Below are positions 39,830-47,838 of a stretch of 62,388 nt of DNA, in pieces. Below the pieces are notes generated by a model that saw nothing but the letters and a program-made list of their open reading frames with translations, was not told the origin of the DNA and ran no database searches. The position numbers and the translations under genes are program-made. The DNA is from a virus, in the IMG/VR virus record IMGVR_UViG_3300007734_000743, positions 1-62,388 of that record. The stretch is one strand, 5' to 3'. Positions within the stretch are counted from its first letter, which is position 1; every line of letters starts with the position of its first letter.

Positions 39830-40479
39830 TGGATGAAAATAACTTTATTGAACAAATAATTGATTGGGAGAAGTTTGATGCTTCTTCACAAATCTCACGA
39901 AGAATTAATGGTGTAACAAAAGAACACATTGAAATGGAAGTGAGACTTTGGGAAAAACAACTATCTCTCCTTGACCCACTAGAATACAAGAAAGTAATGA
40001 AGGAAATAGATGCCTGGGATATCTCAGTGCCATCTACTCATGCTTTAACACAAGAAAATATAGCTTCTACTTATGCTCGTTTAGTTGCATATAAGGTAAG
40101 AGTAAGTAAACTTTGGGCTGATGCAAGAGCTTGGCGTGAAGTTTGTGAATCTGCTGTGAAGTTTATAGAAGAACTTGCTCAAGGTGCTTTTACAGGCACA
40201 GCTGCTGAGAAAAAAGCAAATGCATCACATGTTGTTCAACCATTTGTGCATTTGAAAGTACAAACTTCTAGACTTGAAAATTATTTAGATAAGATTCATT
40301 CATCTATTACATTTTGTGCTCAGCAGCTTGATTTACTTTTGAAAGAAAGACAATCAAGAGCAAAACTCAATCACAGGCTTGGAATGGAAGGAGAGCAGAT
40401 TCTATCAGAATCATCCTCTGCTGAAATTGAGGAAGACGGAGAAAATTGGACTCCCATTCGAAAAAGCTACAAAAGATAA
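39829..40479 (+). CDS. Unknown helical protein between dnaE and the SSB gene (216 aa)
   Basis: A 216-residue, almost all-helical protein (ENIASTYARLVAYKVRVSKL, then LWADARAWREVCESAVKFIEEL, and a Gln-rich helix near 165). Its C-terminus is acidic and ends WTPIRKSYKR. No family is recognised. TAATG overlap with dnaE indicates coupling, so a replication or recombination accessory role is likely. It is followed by a hairpin. Confidence 0.55.
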   Translation: MDENNFIEQIIDWEKFDASSQISRRINGVTKEHIEMEVRLWEKQLSLLDPLEYKKVMKEIDAWDISVPSTHALTQENIASTYARLVAYKVRVSKLWADARAWREVCESAVKFIEELAQGAFTGTAAEKKANASHVVQPFVHLKVQTSRLENYLDKIHSSITFCAQQLDLLLKERQSRAKLNHRLGMEGEQILSESSSAEIEEDGENWTPIRKSYKR

Positions 40480-40500
40480 TCTTATTTTTTACAAATAAGA
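40480..40500 (+). terminator. AT-rich hairpin between the dnaE unit and the SSB gene
   Basis: TCTTATTT (40480-40487) pairs with AAATAAGA (40493-40500). There is no T-run after it, so it is a weak terminator or an mRNA-processing or stability hairpin that lets the SSB gene be expressed at a different level. Confidence 0.4.
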
Positions 40501-40537
40501 CAATAATAAATTGACTTCTTAAGTCCTAAGGAAAAAA

Positions 40538-41410
40538 ATGAAAAGAGTAACACCAAAATCATTACAAGATAGACAAAACAACAAAGGCAAATATGCCGAC
40601 CTTCCAAAGTTGAAGGACATTCTCGTAGACCTCTCAGTGAAAAATAACCCAAAGGTAGTTCGTAAGTTACGACTTATTGGCGACCCTATGGAGTTCACTG
40701 AAATGCAAGACAAGGTTCGCATTCCTAATTCAAAGGAAACTAAGCGAGTTCCTTTCCCTGATGCAGCTAAAAATGCTTCTCCTACACGAATTGGTCATGA
40801 CGACCCAGCTTTGTGTCCTTGGAGAAAAATGGGCTACATTGGTGCTAGACGATTTGCTCAACGAGTACTTGAAGAGCAAGAAGATGGCACTTGGGTTCAT
40901 AAGATTCTAGTAAAGGGTCCGTCAGTTTTTGACCCATTCTTCGATTGGCAACTTGGCCGCAGAGAAGAAAATGACCCAGAAATCTCTACTTTTCTTGGTG
41001 GAGACAAGGCCCCTCCTGTAAAAATTCAAGCTACAGAGGATAAAAGCAAGCTCGGTGGAGTAGATTATCGAGTCTTTGTTAATCCAAAAGATATGGAGCT
41101 TACAGAAGACCATATCAATCTTTTGAGAGCTGTCAGAGTTCCATCCGCTGATGAACTCAACGCATTCAGAAATGAATACAATGCCGAGAGAGAAGTATGC
41201 CCTGAAATGCCAGAGTGGCGAGATTATTACGAATACGGTCACGATATTCGAAGAATCTTCAAGTTCACTCCACTTGTTGAAGAAGAAAACACATCTTCAA
41301 GCACTTCTTCTCAGTCTCATACTGAAGAAGATGAAGCAGAAGAAACTACTTCAACTAAATCAGACGCTACTGATAATCTTGACATTTCAGACGTTAACTG
41401 GGACTTCTAA
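40538..41410 (+). CDS. Putative single-stranded DNA-binding protein (gp32-like)
   Basis: A 290-residue protein. The N-terminus is basic (MKRVTPKSLQDRQNNKGKY). The core is rich in aromatic and basic residues (ALCPWRKMGYIGARRFAQRV, VFDPFFDWQLGRREEND). From about 250 it becomes a Ser/Thr/Glu/Asp tail ending DISDVNWDF. A disordered acidic tail with a terminal Phe is the hallmark of SSB and T4 gp32. The gene lies directly before recA, has its own Shine-Dalgarno (AAGGA) and a leader, and is probably strongly expressed. I infer function from composition and place, not from a conserved OB motif. Confidence 0.6.
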   Translation: MKRVTPKSLQDRQNNKGKYADLPKLKDILVDLSVKNNPKVVRKLRLIGDPMEFTEMQDKVRIPNSKETKRVPFPDAAKNASPTRIGHDDPALCPWRKMGYIGARRFAQRVLEEQEDGTWVHKILVKGPSVFDPFFDWQLGRREENDPEISTFLGGDKAPPVKIQATEDKSKLGGVDYRVFVNPKDMELTEDHINLLRAVRVPSADELNAFRNEYNAEREVCPEMPEWRDYYEYGHDIRRIFKFTPLVEEENTSSSTSSQSHTEEDEAEETTSTKSDATDNLDISDVNWDF

Positions 41411-42612
41411 TGGCAAAGCAACCTTTAAGCAAAGAAGAACGACAAAAGCTTTTAGAAATAAAGCTAAAGTCTATTGGCTCTCTTGACAAAATCGTTAAGG
41501 GAGACGGTTTTGATGCTAGACACAAAGACTACATTCCTCTTGGGATTACTGAGATTGAGTGTGAAATGGGCGACTTGCCTGGTTTTGTTATGGGCAATCT
41601 AATCGAGCTTATTGGTGAAAGTGGTTCTGGAAAAACATATGTTGCCTTGAAAACAGCGGCACAAGCCCAGAAAAAAGGCATGAAGGTGGCTTTCTTTAAC
41701 GTAGAAAATTCTTTCTATGAAAAGAGAGCCAACCAAATTGGGGTAATTACTAGAGACCCAGAACTCTTCGAAATGATTCCTAATTTAGGCTCAGGAGAAG
41801 ATATCTGTGACACTGTTTGTGCAATGGTAGAATCGGGCTTATACGGATTGATTATTGTTGATTCTGTAACAGCATTGATTCCCAATGACAGCTTAGAAAA
41901 AAGCTTCAATGATGCTCGAAAAATTGGTGCACATGCTGTGCTAGTAGGCGAGCTCGCGAAAAAACTCACATACTTAACTGGAGAATACAATACAAATGTA
42001 ATCTTGATAAACCAGTTTAGAATTGGGTCAGGAGCTATGCCAAATACTTTTGTAAAGAAAGCTACAGGCGGAGAAGGTTTATACTTCTATGACCACTATA
42101 GATTCACTTTCAAAAAGATTGGCGGTGCTGCTGGAGCTATTTATAATGCTGACAAACAAGTGATTGGAGGGAAGACAGAGCTTACTATGCATAAGATTCG
42201 TTATGCCGCTCCTAATACTAAGGTAATTTTTCCAATCTACTTCACAGAAGAAGACTCAAATCCTGTTGTTGACTTTTTAATGAGAGCTAAAGCAAGAAAT
42301 ATTGAGTTGATTAAAGAAGTGGGAGCTAAAAGCAAAAAACGTTATCAATATATCACTGAAGATGGTGAAATTATTGAGTCAGGTGATACAAAAGAATTCA
42401 TTAAATTGTTAATGGAAACTCCAGCACCTACGAAGCGTACAAGAAATGACCAATCAAATACAGCATTCGAATTTATTTGTCGAAAGATTAAGTTCGATGA
42501 CAAGATGGTAAGCGAAATGCTTGACAAACTTGAAAAAGAAAGTGTTTTTGAAACACCTGCTGAGTTGATTGGCTATACTGAAGAAGTAGATTTCGATGAT
42601 AGCTCAGATTGA
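41410..42612 (+). CDS. recA: RecA/UvsX recombinase
   Basis: A 400-residue protein. Walker A is GESGSGKT (about 69-76), MKVAFFNVENSFYEKRANQIG follows (motif with the catalytic Glu region), Walker B is LIIVDSVTALIP, and the DNA-binding loops are in EYNTNVILINQFRIGSGAM and KKATGGEGLYFYDHYRFTF. The C-terminal domain is shorter and ends in an acidic EEVDFDDSSD. It pairs homologous DNA with the SSB candidate encoded just upstream (TAATG overlap). Confidence 0.9.
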   Translation: MAKQPLSKEERQKLLEIKLKSIGSLDKIVKGDGFDARHKDYIPLGITEIECEMGDLPGFVMGNLIELIGESGSGKTYVALKTAAQAQKKGMKVAFFNVENSFYEKRANQIGVITRDPELFEMIPNLGSGEDICDTVCAMVESGLYGLIIVDSVTALIPNDSLEKSFNDARKIGAHAVLVGELAKKLTYLTGEYNTNVILINQFRIGSGAMPNTFVKKATGGEGLYFYDHYRFTFKKIGGAAGAIYNADKQVIGGKTELTMHKIRYAAPNTKVIFPIYFTEEDSNPVVDFLMRAKARNIELIKEVGAKSKKRYQYITEDGEIIESGDTKEFIKLLMETPAPTKRTRNDQSNTAFEFICRKIKFDDKMVSEMLDKLEKESVFETPAELIGYTEEVDFDDSSD

Positions 42613-43321
42613 ACAATTCCAGAGAGAACTAACTCTGTCCTCAAATGCTAAAACAGTACTTGAGGACAGAAATTTCCTACCTGATACTTTAGAAAGATTT
42701 CAGGTAGGTTTTTGCCCAGCTTATGCTGGGTATGATTTTGATTTATTGAATGGAAGAATTGTACTTCCAATTCATGACACTTACGGAAATTGGATTGGAT
42801 TTGCCGGAAGAAAAGTAGATTATTATTCCACCACCGTAAAAGATTATTATCAGTTAAAAACATCTAATTTACAAGGACTTGACAGGTTCTTGAAATGGAA
42901 AGTTACAAAGTGGGTAAATACTCCTTATCAAAAAGCCAACCATCTTTTTAATCTACATCGTGCTAAGAAAAGCATTTTTGAAAAAGGCTATTGTATAATT
43001 GTTGAGGGTTATTTTGACGTAATGAGGCTCTCACAGCTGGGATTTGATAATGTGGTGGCTCTTTCAGGTACAAGTTTAACTGAAACACAGTGCGAATTAA
43101 TTTTTAGATACTGTAATAAGGTTCTAATTATGCTTGATGGAGATGACGCAGGAAAAAATGCTACTAATAAAACAATGGATAGGGTGAGGCAAAATAACAT
43201 TTTTGCTAACGTGGTAGAGCTTCCTGATAACCTTGACCCTGATGATTTAGATGAAGAAACAATGAAAATTATTAATTCAGAGATAACAAACTCTGATGAG
43301 GAGCTGTATATTAAATTATGA
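42596..43321 (+). CDS. dnaG: DnaG-type primase TOPRIM catalytic domain, encoded alone
   Basis: A 241-residue protein. It has the DnaG core without the zinc domain: LEDRNFLPDTLERFQVGFCP, GRIVLPIHDTYGNWIGFAGRKVD, HLFNLHRAKK, and the TOPRIM motifs IIVEGYFDVMRL (acidic Glu near 137) and VLIMLDGDDAGKNAT (near 180-190). The helicase-binding C-terminal domain of bacterial DnaG is missing. It should work with the CHC2 protein at 35219. Its ATG lies within the end of recA, and its end overlaps recJ (ATGA). Confidence 0.85.
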   Translation: MIAQIEQFQRELTLSSNAKTVLEDRNFLPDTLERFQVGFCPAYAGYDFDLLNGRIVLPIHDTYGNWIGFAGRKVDYYSTTVKDYYQLKTSNLQGLDRFLKWKVTKWVNTPYQKANHLFNLHRAKKSIFEKGYCIIVEGYFDVMRLSQLGFDNVVALSGTSLTETQCELIFRYCNKVLIMLDGDDAGKNATNKTMDRVRQNNIFANVVELPDNLDPDDLDEETMKIINSEITNSDEELYIKL

Positions 43322-45063
43322 TTTCAAAAGAATGGATTCTGATAGATGTGGACAGAGATGTTGCTGCTGAATTAGCAGATGAATGCGAAATTCCTAAGCC
43401 AATCGCTAATGTTTTAGTTGGCAGGGGTTTTGATGATAAGGAAAAAGCCACTGTGTTTATGGAAAAACCTCCAAAATTAATCAGAAGTCCTTCTAAGCTT
43501 CCTGATTGCGACAAAGCTGTAGCTAGACTCAAGCAAGCAATAGAAAATAAAGAAAAGATTTTTATTTGGGGCGACTATGATGTAGATGGTATCACTTCTA
43601 CCTCCGTTATAGTTACTTGTTTTGAAATGTTTGGAGCAAAGTTCATTTACAAAGTACCAAATAGGTTCGATGATGGCTATGATATTAAGCGGCACTCTGT
43701 TGATGAATGTCTAAAAGAAAAAGCATCATTGTTACTGAGTGTTGACTGCGGGATTGTAGCTTTTGATACTGCTGAATATGCCAAAGAGCAAAATATTGAT
43801 GTAATTATTACAGACCACCACTCAGCATCTGAAGATGGCAGAATACCAGATTGTGTAGCTGTAGTAAATCCTTCAAGGATAGATTCAGAATATGGGTTTG
43901 CTGGCCTCTGTGGAGCCACTGTAGCTTTTAAATTAATGCTTGCTCTCGGCAAGGCATTGAATTTTGATTTAAATAAAATTATTGCAGAAACAATCGAATA
44001 TGTAGCACTTGGAACAGTGGCTGATGTGGCTCCAATGATGGATGAAAATAGAGTTCTAGTTCACAAAGGTTGTCAGGTACTTTCTAATTCAAACAAGCCA
44101 GGTATTCAAGAATTATTAAAAATAGTTGGCACAAAAGATGTGGATACCACAACAATTGGGTTTGGTTTAGGGCCAAGAATGAATGCAATTGGTAGACTGT
44201 CAGACCCTATGATTGCAGTGGAGCTTATGCTTGAAAAAAATCAACAGCGAGCTAAATTTTTAGCCAGCCAATTAGATGCCGCAAACAAAAGAAGACAATC
44301 TAAACAAGAGCACATGTATCAAGAAGCAATTTCTCTTGTTGAGGCTGAAAAGCTTCACGAAATGCCAGCTATTGTTTGCTGGGCCAAATCTTGGCACTCA
44401 GGCCTTATTGGGCTTATGGCTGGAAAACTTGCAGAAAGGTATCATAGACCTGCAATAGTTTTGGCTTTGAACGATGAAGGAAAGGCAAAAGGCTCTTGTC
44501 GCTCTACCAAAACAGTAAACATTCTTAAAATATTAAAGCACCCTAAAGCTTTAGAATTTTATTCCAAGAAGCTTGACGGCTCACCAATTGTCGGAGGACA
44601 TGCTTTTGCCGCAGGTATGGAAGTGCCAGAAAATAATCTTTTAAGCTTTAGGCAAGCAATTTGCGAAATTTTACCTGAGTTAAATCCTGAATTTATTGCT
44701 GGGAAAAAAGTATTCATTGCTGACTCCAGAATTGTACCAGGTGAAATAAATGATAATACATTTGATTCTTTGCAAGGGCTAGCTCCTTTTGGCTCAGGAC
44801 ACCCAGAGCCTGTATTTTGGGTAAAAAATTTAACAGTTCAAGACCAAAAATTATTGTCGTCTGATAAACACTTAAAACTTACGCTTTATCATGAAAGGGT
44901 GAAGTATAAAAAGTTTTCTGCACTGTTATGGCATAAAGCATCAGACTATGCTGGAGATTATGTTGATAAAAAAATTGATGTTTTATTCTCTTTTGGTAAA
45001 GAAAACCGTGGTTTTGGACCAAAATTTTATTTAAATATTATAGATTTTCGAATTTCTGAATAA
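43318..45063 (+). CDS. recJ: RecJ single-strand DNA exonuclease
   Basis: A 581-residue protein of normal RecJ length. DHH motifs: FIWGDYDVDGITSTS (about 83-97), LLSVDCGIVAFD, VIITDHHSASED (DHH near 166-168) and CGATVAFKL. DHHA1-side motifs: GFGLGPRMNAIGRLSDP, GLIGLMAGKLAERYHRPAIVL and GGHAFAAGMEV. An OB domain at the end includes LAPFGSGHPEPVF. It degrades single strands 5' to 3' and supports recombination with RecA and SbcCD. It is the last gene of the replication operon before a new promoter. Confidence 0.9.
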   Translation: MISKEWILIDVDRDVAAELADECEIPKPIANVLVGRGFDDKEKATVFMEKPPKLIRSPSKLPDCDKAVARLKQAIENKEKIFIWGDYDVDGITSTSVIVTCFEMFGAKFIYKVPNRFDDGYDIKRHSVDECLKEKASLLLSVDCGIVAFDTAEYAKEQNIDVIITDHHSASEDGRIPDCVAVVNPSRIDSEYGFAGLCGATVAFKLMLALGKALNFDLNKIIAETIEYVALGTVADVAPMMDENRVLVHKGCQVLSNSNKPGIQELLKIVGTKDVDTTTIGFGLGPRMNAIGRLSDPMIAVELMLEKNQQRAKFLASQLDAANKRRQSKQEHMYQEAISLVEAEKLHEMPAIVCWAKSWHSGLIGLMAGKLAERYHRPAIVLALNDEGKAKGSCRSTKTVNILKILKHPKALEFYSKKLDGSPIVGGHAFAAGMEVPENNLLSFRQAICEILPELNPEFIAGKKVFIADSRIVPGEINDNTFDSLQGLAPFGSGHPEPVFWVKNLTVQDQKLLSSDKHLKLTLYHERVKYKKFSALLWHKASDYAGDYVDKKIDVLFSFGKENRGFGPKFYLNIIDFRISE

Positions 45064-45127
45064 TTTTTAGCGTATATAAATGTAGTTCGTCTCCATCCGC
45101 AGACCGTAGAGCTAAAAGGATTTTTCT
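45064..45127 (+). promoter_or_regulatory. Promoter and leader of the zinc-finger sigma-like gene
   Basis: GCGTATATAAAT (about 45069-45080) resembles the late-like -10 class. A leader of about 45 nt follows with a small GTCT/AGAC hairpin and an AAAAGGA ribosome binding site before ATG 45128. This is one of the few genes with a real leader. Confidence 0.45.
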
Positions 45128-46045
45128 ATGAAAGGAGATTTAATAAATTCAGAAATACAATTAAGGCTTGAAGAAGCTGTTTTAAATTATCAAAAAGTAT
45201 CTAAAAGTAGTGACAAAAATGAAATAGAGTGGGCTTATAAAAAAATAACCAATCTATACAACCCTTTGGATTTTTATCACAATTGGTACGACCAATATTA
45301 CTATCTTTTTGACTCTCAAGAAGATTTTGTGGCGGATTACTTGCGAGTATTTGCCACTGTTTTATTAGGCTGGAAGCCCAGAAACCAACGCTCAAAATCA
45401 AGATACGAAGGTTCTGGTGAGTTCAAAAATTATTTTATTGGCTCGCTTTATCACAATTACATAAATATGGTAAAGTCAGACCAGGCGGCTAAAAGAAATG
45501 TTACCAAGCAATGCCCAATATGCGAAGACTGGGTTAATCCAATTTCAACACATTTAATTACTTGCCACTCTAATTTGTTATGGCAATATCTAGAAGAAAT
45601 GGATATTGATATTGAAAGTTTATCTTCTTGTCCATTATGTGCTAATTTTAAAGTGGCCAAAACAAACAACGACCCTAAAAAAATCACTGAGCTCTTGAAA
45701 GCACATTTTATTTCTAAACACACAAGCTTATTATTTAATAAGTTTAATGAAATGTATCCAGAAATATCAACTATCTCTCCAAAAATTACCTCTACATCCA
45801 TTTCAGAAAATGATGAAGAGCTTGATTTATATGAAGTGGTAGAAGAAAAAGACAGTTTATTGAATAAGCTTCATCTTTTAAATCTTACTGATTTGCAAAA
45901 AAGTGTAATTGAGCAAATTTTAAATGGAGAAAAAACTGATTTAGCTTACAAACCAGAGAAATATAAATGTACAAAAGAACAATGGGAAACTGAAATGGAA
46001 TCCTTAAAGGAGACCATTAGTATTTATGGATATGGAAATGACTGA
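45128..46045 (+). CDS. Sigma-factor-like protein with inserted zinc fingers
   Basis: A 305-residue protein. Residues about 55-120 (SQEDFVADYLRVFATVLLGW, then GEFKNYFIGSLYHNYINMVKSDQ) have the pattern of sigma region 2. Two C2H2-like fingers follow: CPIC...H..CH (about 128-145) and CPLC...H..KH (about 167-198). The C-terminal 60 residues (LLNKLHLLNLTDLQKSVIEQI) could be a degenerate region 4. T4-type late sigma gp55 is also a reduced sigma, but zinc fingers between the regions are unusual. It may direct late transcription. It has a true leader with a Shine-Dalgarno. Confidence 0.5.
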   Translation: MKGDLINSEIQLRLEEAVLNYQKVSKSSDKNEIEWAYKKITNLYNPLDFYHNWYDQYYYLFDSQEDFVADYLRVFATVLLGWKPRNQRSKSRYEGSGEFKNYFIGSLYHNYINMVKSDQAAKRNVTKQCPICEDWVNPISTHLITCHSNLLWQYLEEMDIDIESLSSCPLCANFKVAKTNNDPKKITELLKAHFISKHTSLLFNKFNEMYPEISTISPKITSTSISENDEELDLYEVVEEKDSLLNKLHLLNLTDLQKSVIEQILNGEKTDLAYKPEKYKCTKEQWETEMESLKETISIYGYGND

Positions 46046-46424
46046 AAAAACTGTTTTAGCTGAAAATCCTTCAGCAACCGATGAACGATTTATCTTCCCC
46101 GATGACCCTAACACACTTAGGGTTCGGGGCGGAGATTATGACCCTGAAAAACCTGAGAAAAAACCCACAGACCCTGTAGCTTTATCAAGAGCTATTTTGC
46201 ATGTGCTTGGCAAGAATGAGTATGTGCGAATTTTGTCTGTTGGGCCAAAGGCTCTTTCAATTGTTATGAAGGCTTTTAGACTCGCTGCAAGTGAGGCTGA
46301 AAGTAGAACAAATGGAGCTGTTTTAGTTTGTAGACAATCAGAATATGAGGCCATTATTGCAAATAAAAAAACTAAGGGTGTATGCACAAGAATTTTCGGA
46401 ATACCAATCAAGAACGCCCTTTAA
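46026..46424 (+). CDS. SpoVS/Alba-like small nucleic-acid-binding protein candidate
   Basis: A 132-residue protein with an acidic N-terminal 50 residues and a compact C-terminal fold (LSRAILHVLGKNEYVRILSV, then GPKALSIVMKAFRLA). The helix-strand-helix order with a G-x-x-A-x-x-x-x-x-K-A is like SpoVS and Alba proteins. Such folds bind nucleic acids. Similarity is by pattern only. The gene overlaps the end of the sigma-like gene and the start of the next, so the three form an operon. Confidence 0.4.
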   Translation: MDMEMTEKTVLAENPSATDERFIFPDDPNTLRVRGGDYDPEKPEKKPTDPVALSRAILHVLGKNEYVRILSVGPKALSIVMKAFRLAASEAESRTNGAVLVCRQSEYEAIIANKKTKGVCTRIFGIPIKNAL

Positions 46425-46798
46425 TTCAACAAATAATTGAAAAGTTTGCCCCGAAATCACAAGAAATTGTGAATGAAAATAATGAGCAAAATTTGCCTGT
46501 TTTGGAACGAAAAATTATTCAAAATTTAATTGAAAATAGAGTAAAATCCGTAGGCGAAATATACCCATTACAAGAAGATAAAATAAGAAAAAGGCTTATC
46601 AAGTTTATTAAAAAAAACAAGATAGCCTTGCGTTATGAACACGTTTGCTGCCGACATGTAAAGCGATTTACTGTAGCAGCTTTTTTGTTCTGTGAAGTTT
46701 GTGGAAAAGGCCACGAAACACTCTTTTGGGAGCGTTGTGAAAGTTGTGGAAATTTCAACAAATACAGAATTTACAGCATAGATGGAGAGTATAATTAA
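46382..46798 (+). CDS. Zinc-binding protein, possible transcription factor (138 aa)
   Basis: A 138-residue protein. A helical N-terminal half has NLIENRVKSVGEIYPLQEDKIRKRLIKFIK, a possible winged helix. Residues about 85-125 hold CCRH, CEVCGKGHE and CESCGN, a likely zinc ribbon. A DNA-binding regulator is plausible; no family is named. A TATAAT at 46791-46796 overlaps the stop and probably serves the RNR operon. Confidence 0.5.
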   Translation: MHKNFRNTNQERPLIQQIIEKFAPKSQEIVNENNEQNLPVLERKIIQNLIENRVKSVGEIYPLQEDKIRKRLIKFIKKNKIALRYEHVCCRHVKRFTVAAFLFCEVCGKGHETLFWERCESCGNFNKYRIYSIDGEYN

Positions 46799-46806
46799 GT
46801 ATAAAA
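46791..46806 (+). promoter_or_regulatory. Promoter of the ribonucleotide reductase operon
   Basis: TATAAT at 46791-46796 followed by TATAAA at 46801-46806. A leader of about 60 nt follows, containing an ACACAATCT word (46828) and a GGAG ribosome binding site before ATG 46864. Confidence 0.45.
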
Positions 46807-46863
46807 TGAATAAAAAAACACTCAAAAACACAATCTGTGCCAGACGAATGGAGAATAATAAAA

Positions 46864-47838
46864 ATGCTTTTTGAAGAACAATTATCAAGAAAACCAAATT
46901 TGTATCCTTGGACACAGGATTTTATCGACGTAATGGAAGAGGGCCATTGGACAGCAAAAGAATTTAATTTCCAGAGCGACTTGCACGACTACCTAGTAAC
47001 ATTTACAGACGCTGAAAGAGAGGTGATAAAAAATGACCTTTCAGCAATTGCTCAGATTGAAGTGGCTGTAAAAAAGTTTTGGTCAAAAGTGGGAGATAAT
47101 TTTCCCCACCCAAGCATCAATGATTTAGGTGTTGTTATGAGCCATGTAGAGGTAATTCATAACATTGCTTATGAAAAACTACTCAACGTTCTTAATCTTG
47201 ATGACGTTTTCGAAGAAAACTTAAAACTGGATATCATAAAAGGCAGAGTAAAGTATCTTCGCAAATACACACACAGGTATTATGAAAATTCTAAAAAACA
47301 ATATCTGTACGCTTTAGTTCTTTTCACATTATTCGTTGAAAACGTATCACTTTTTTCTCAATTTTATGTAATTAATTGGTTCAATCGGTACAAAAATGTT
47401 CTCAAGGATACAGCTCAACAAGTGGCATATACCGCTAAAGAAGAAACTGTGCATGCTCTTGTTGGAACTAAGCTTATCAATACTCTTAGAGTAGAATATC
47501 CTGAGCTATTTGACGAAGAGCTTGAAAAAAGGATTTTAGACGAGGCTCAGGAGGCTTTCGAGTGTGAAGCTAAAATAATTGATTGGATTTTGGGTGATTA
47601 TGAAGGCGAAAAACTTTCAAAAGAGCATCTCAAAGTTTTTGTCAAGGATAGAATCAACCAATCTTTAGCCGGAATTGGTTTCAAGCAAATTTTTGAAGAC
47701 ATTGACCAGAAATTACTTTCTGAAACTGAATGGTTTAATGAGGATGTACTAGGTAACACAAATACAGACTTTTTCTATGCCAGACCTGTCAATTATTCTA
47801 AAGGAAATAAGAGTTATGATGTTGAGGATTTATTCTAA
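46864..47838 (+). CDS. nrdB: Ribonucleotide reductase small subunit (R2, class I)
   Basis: A 324-residue four-helix protein. Metal ligands can be placed: Glu in AQIEVAVKKFW, the E-x-x-H of SHVEVIHNIAYE followed four residues later by a Tyr in the radical position, Glu in LFVENVSLFSQF, and the E-x-x-H of AKEETVHALVG. The first ligand appears to be Glu, where class Ia enzymes have Asp. I chose ATG 46864, which has GGAG upstream; a GTG at 46837 would add nine residues. It works with NrdA encoded directly after (TAATG overlap) to make dNTPs. Confidence 0.85.
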   Translation: MLFEEQLSRKPNLYPWTQDFIDVMEEGHWTAKEFNFQSDLHDYLVTFTDAEREVIKNDLSAIAQIEVAVKKFWSKVGDNFPHPSINDLGVVMSHVEVIHNIAYEKLLNVLNLDDVFEENLKLDIIKGRVKYLRKYTHRYYENSKKQYLYALVLFTLFVENVSLFSQFYVINWFNRYKNVLKDTAQQVAYTAKEETVHALVGTKLINTLRVEYPELFDEELEKRILDEAQEAFECEAKIIDWILGDYEGEKLSKEHLKVFVKDRINQSLAGIGFKQIFEDIDQKLLSETEWFNEDVLGNTNTDFFYARPVNYSKGNKSYDVEDLF

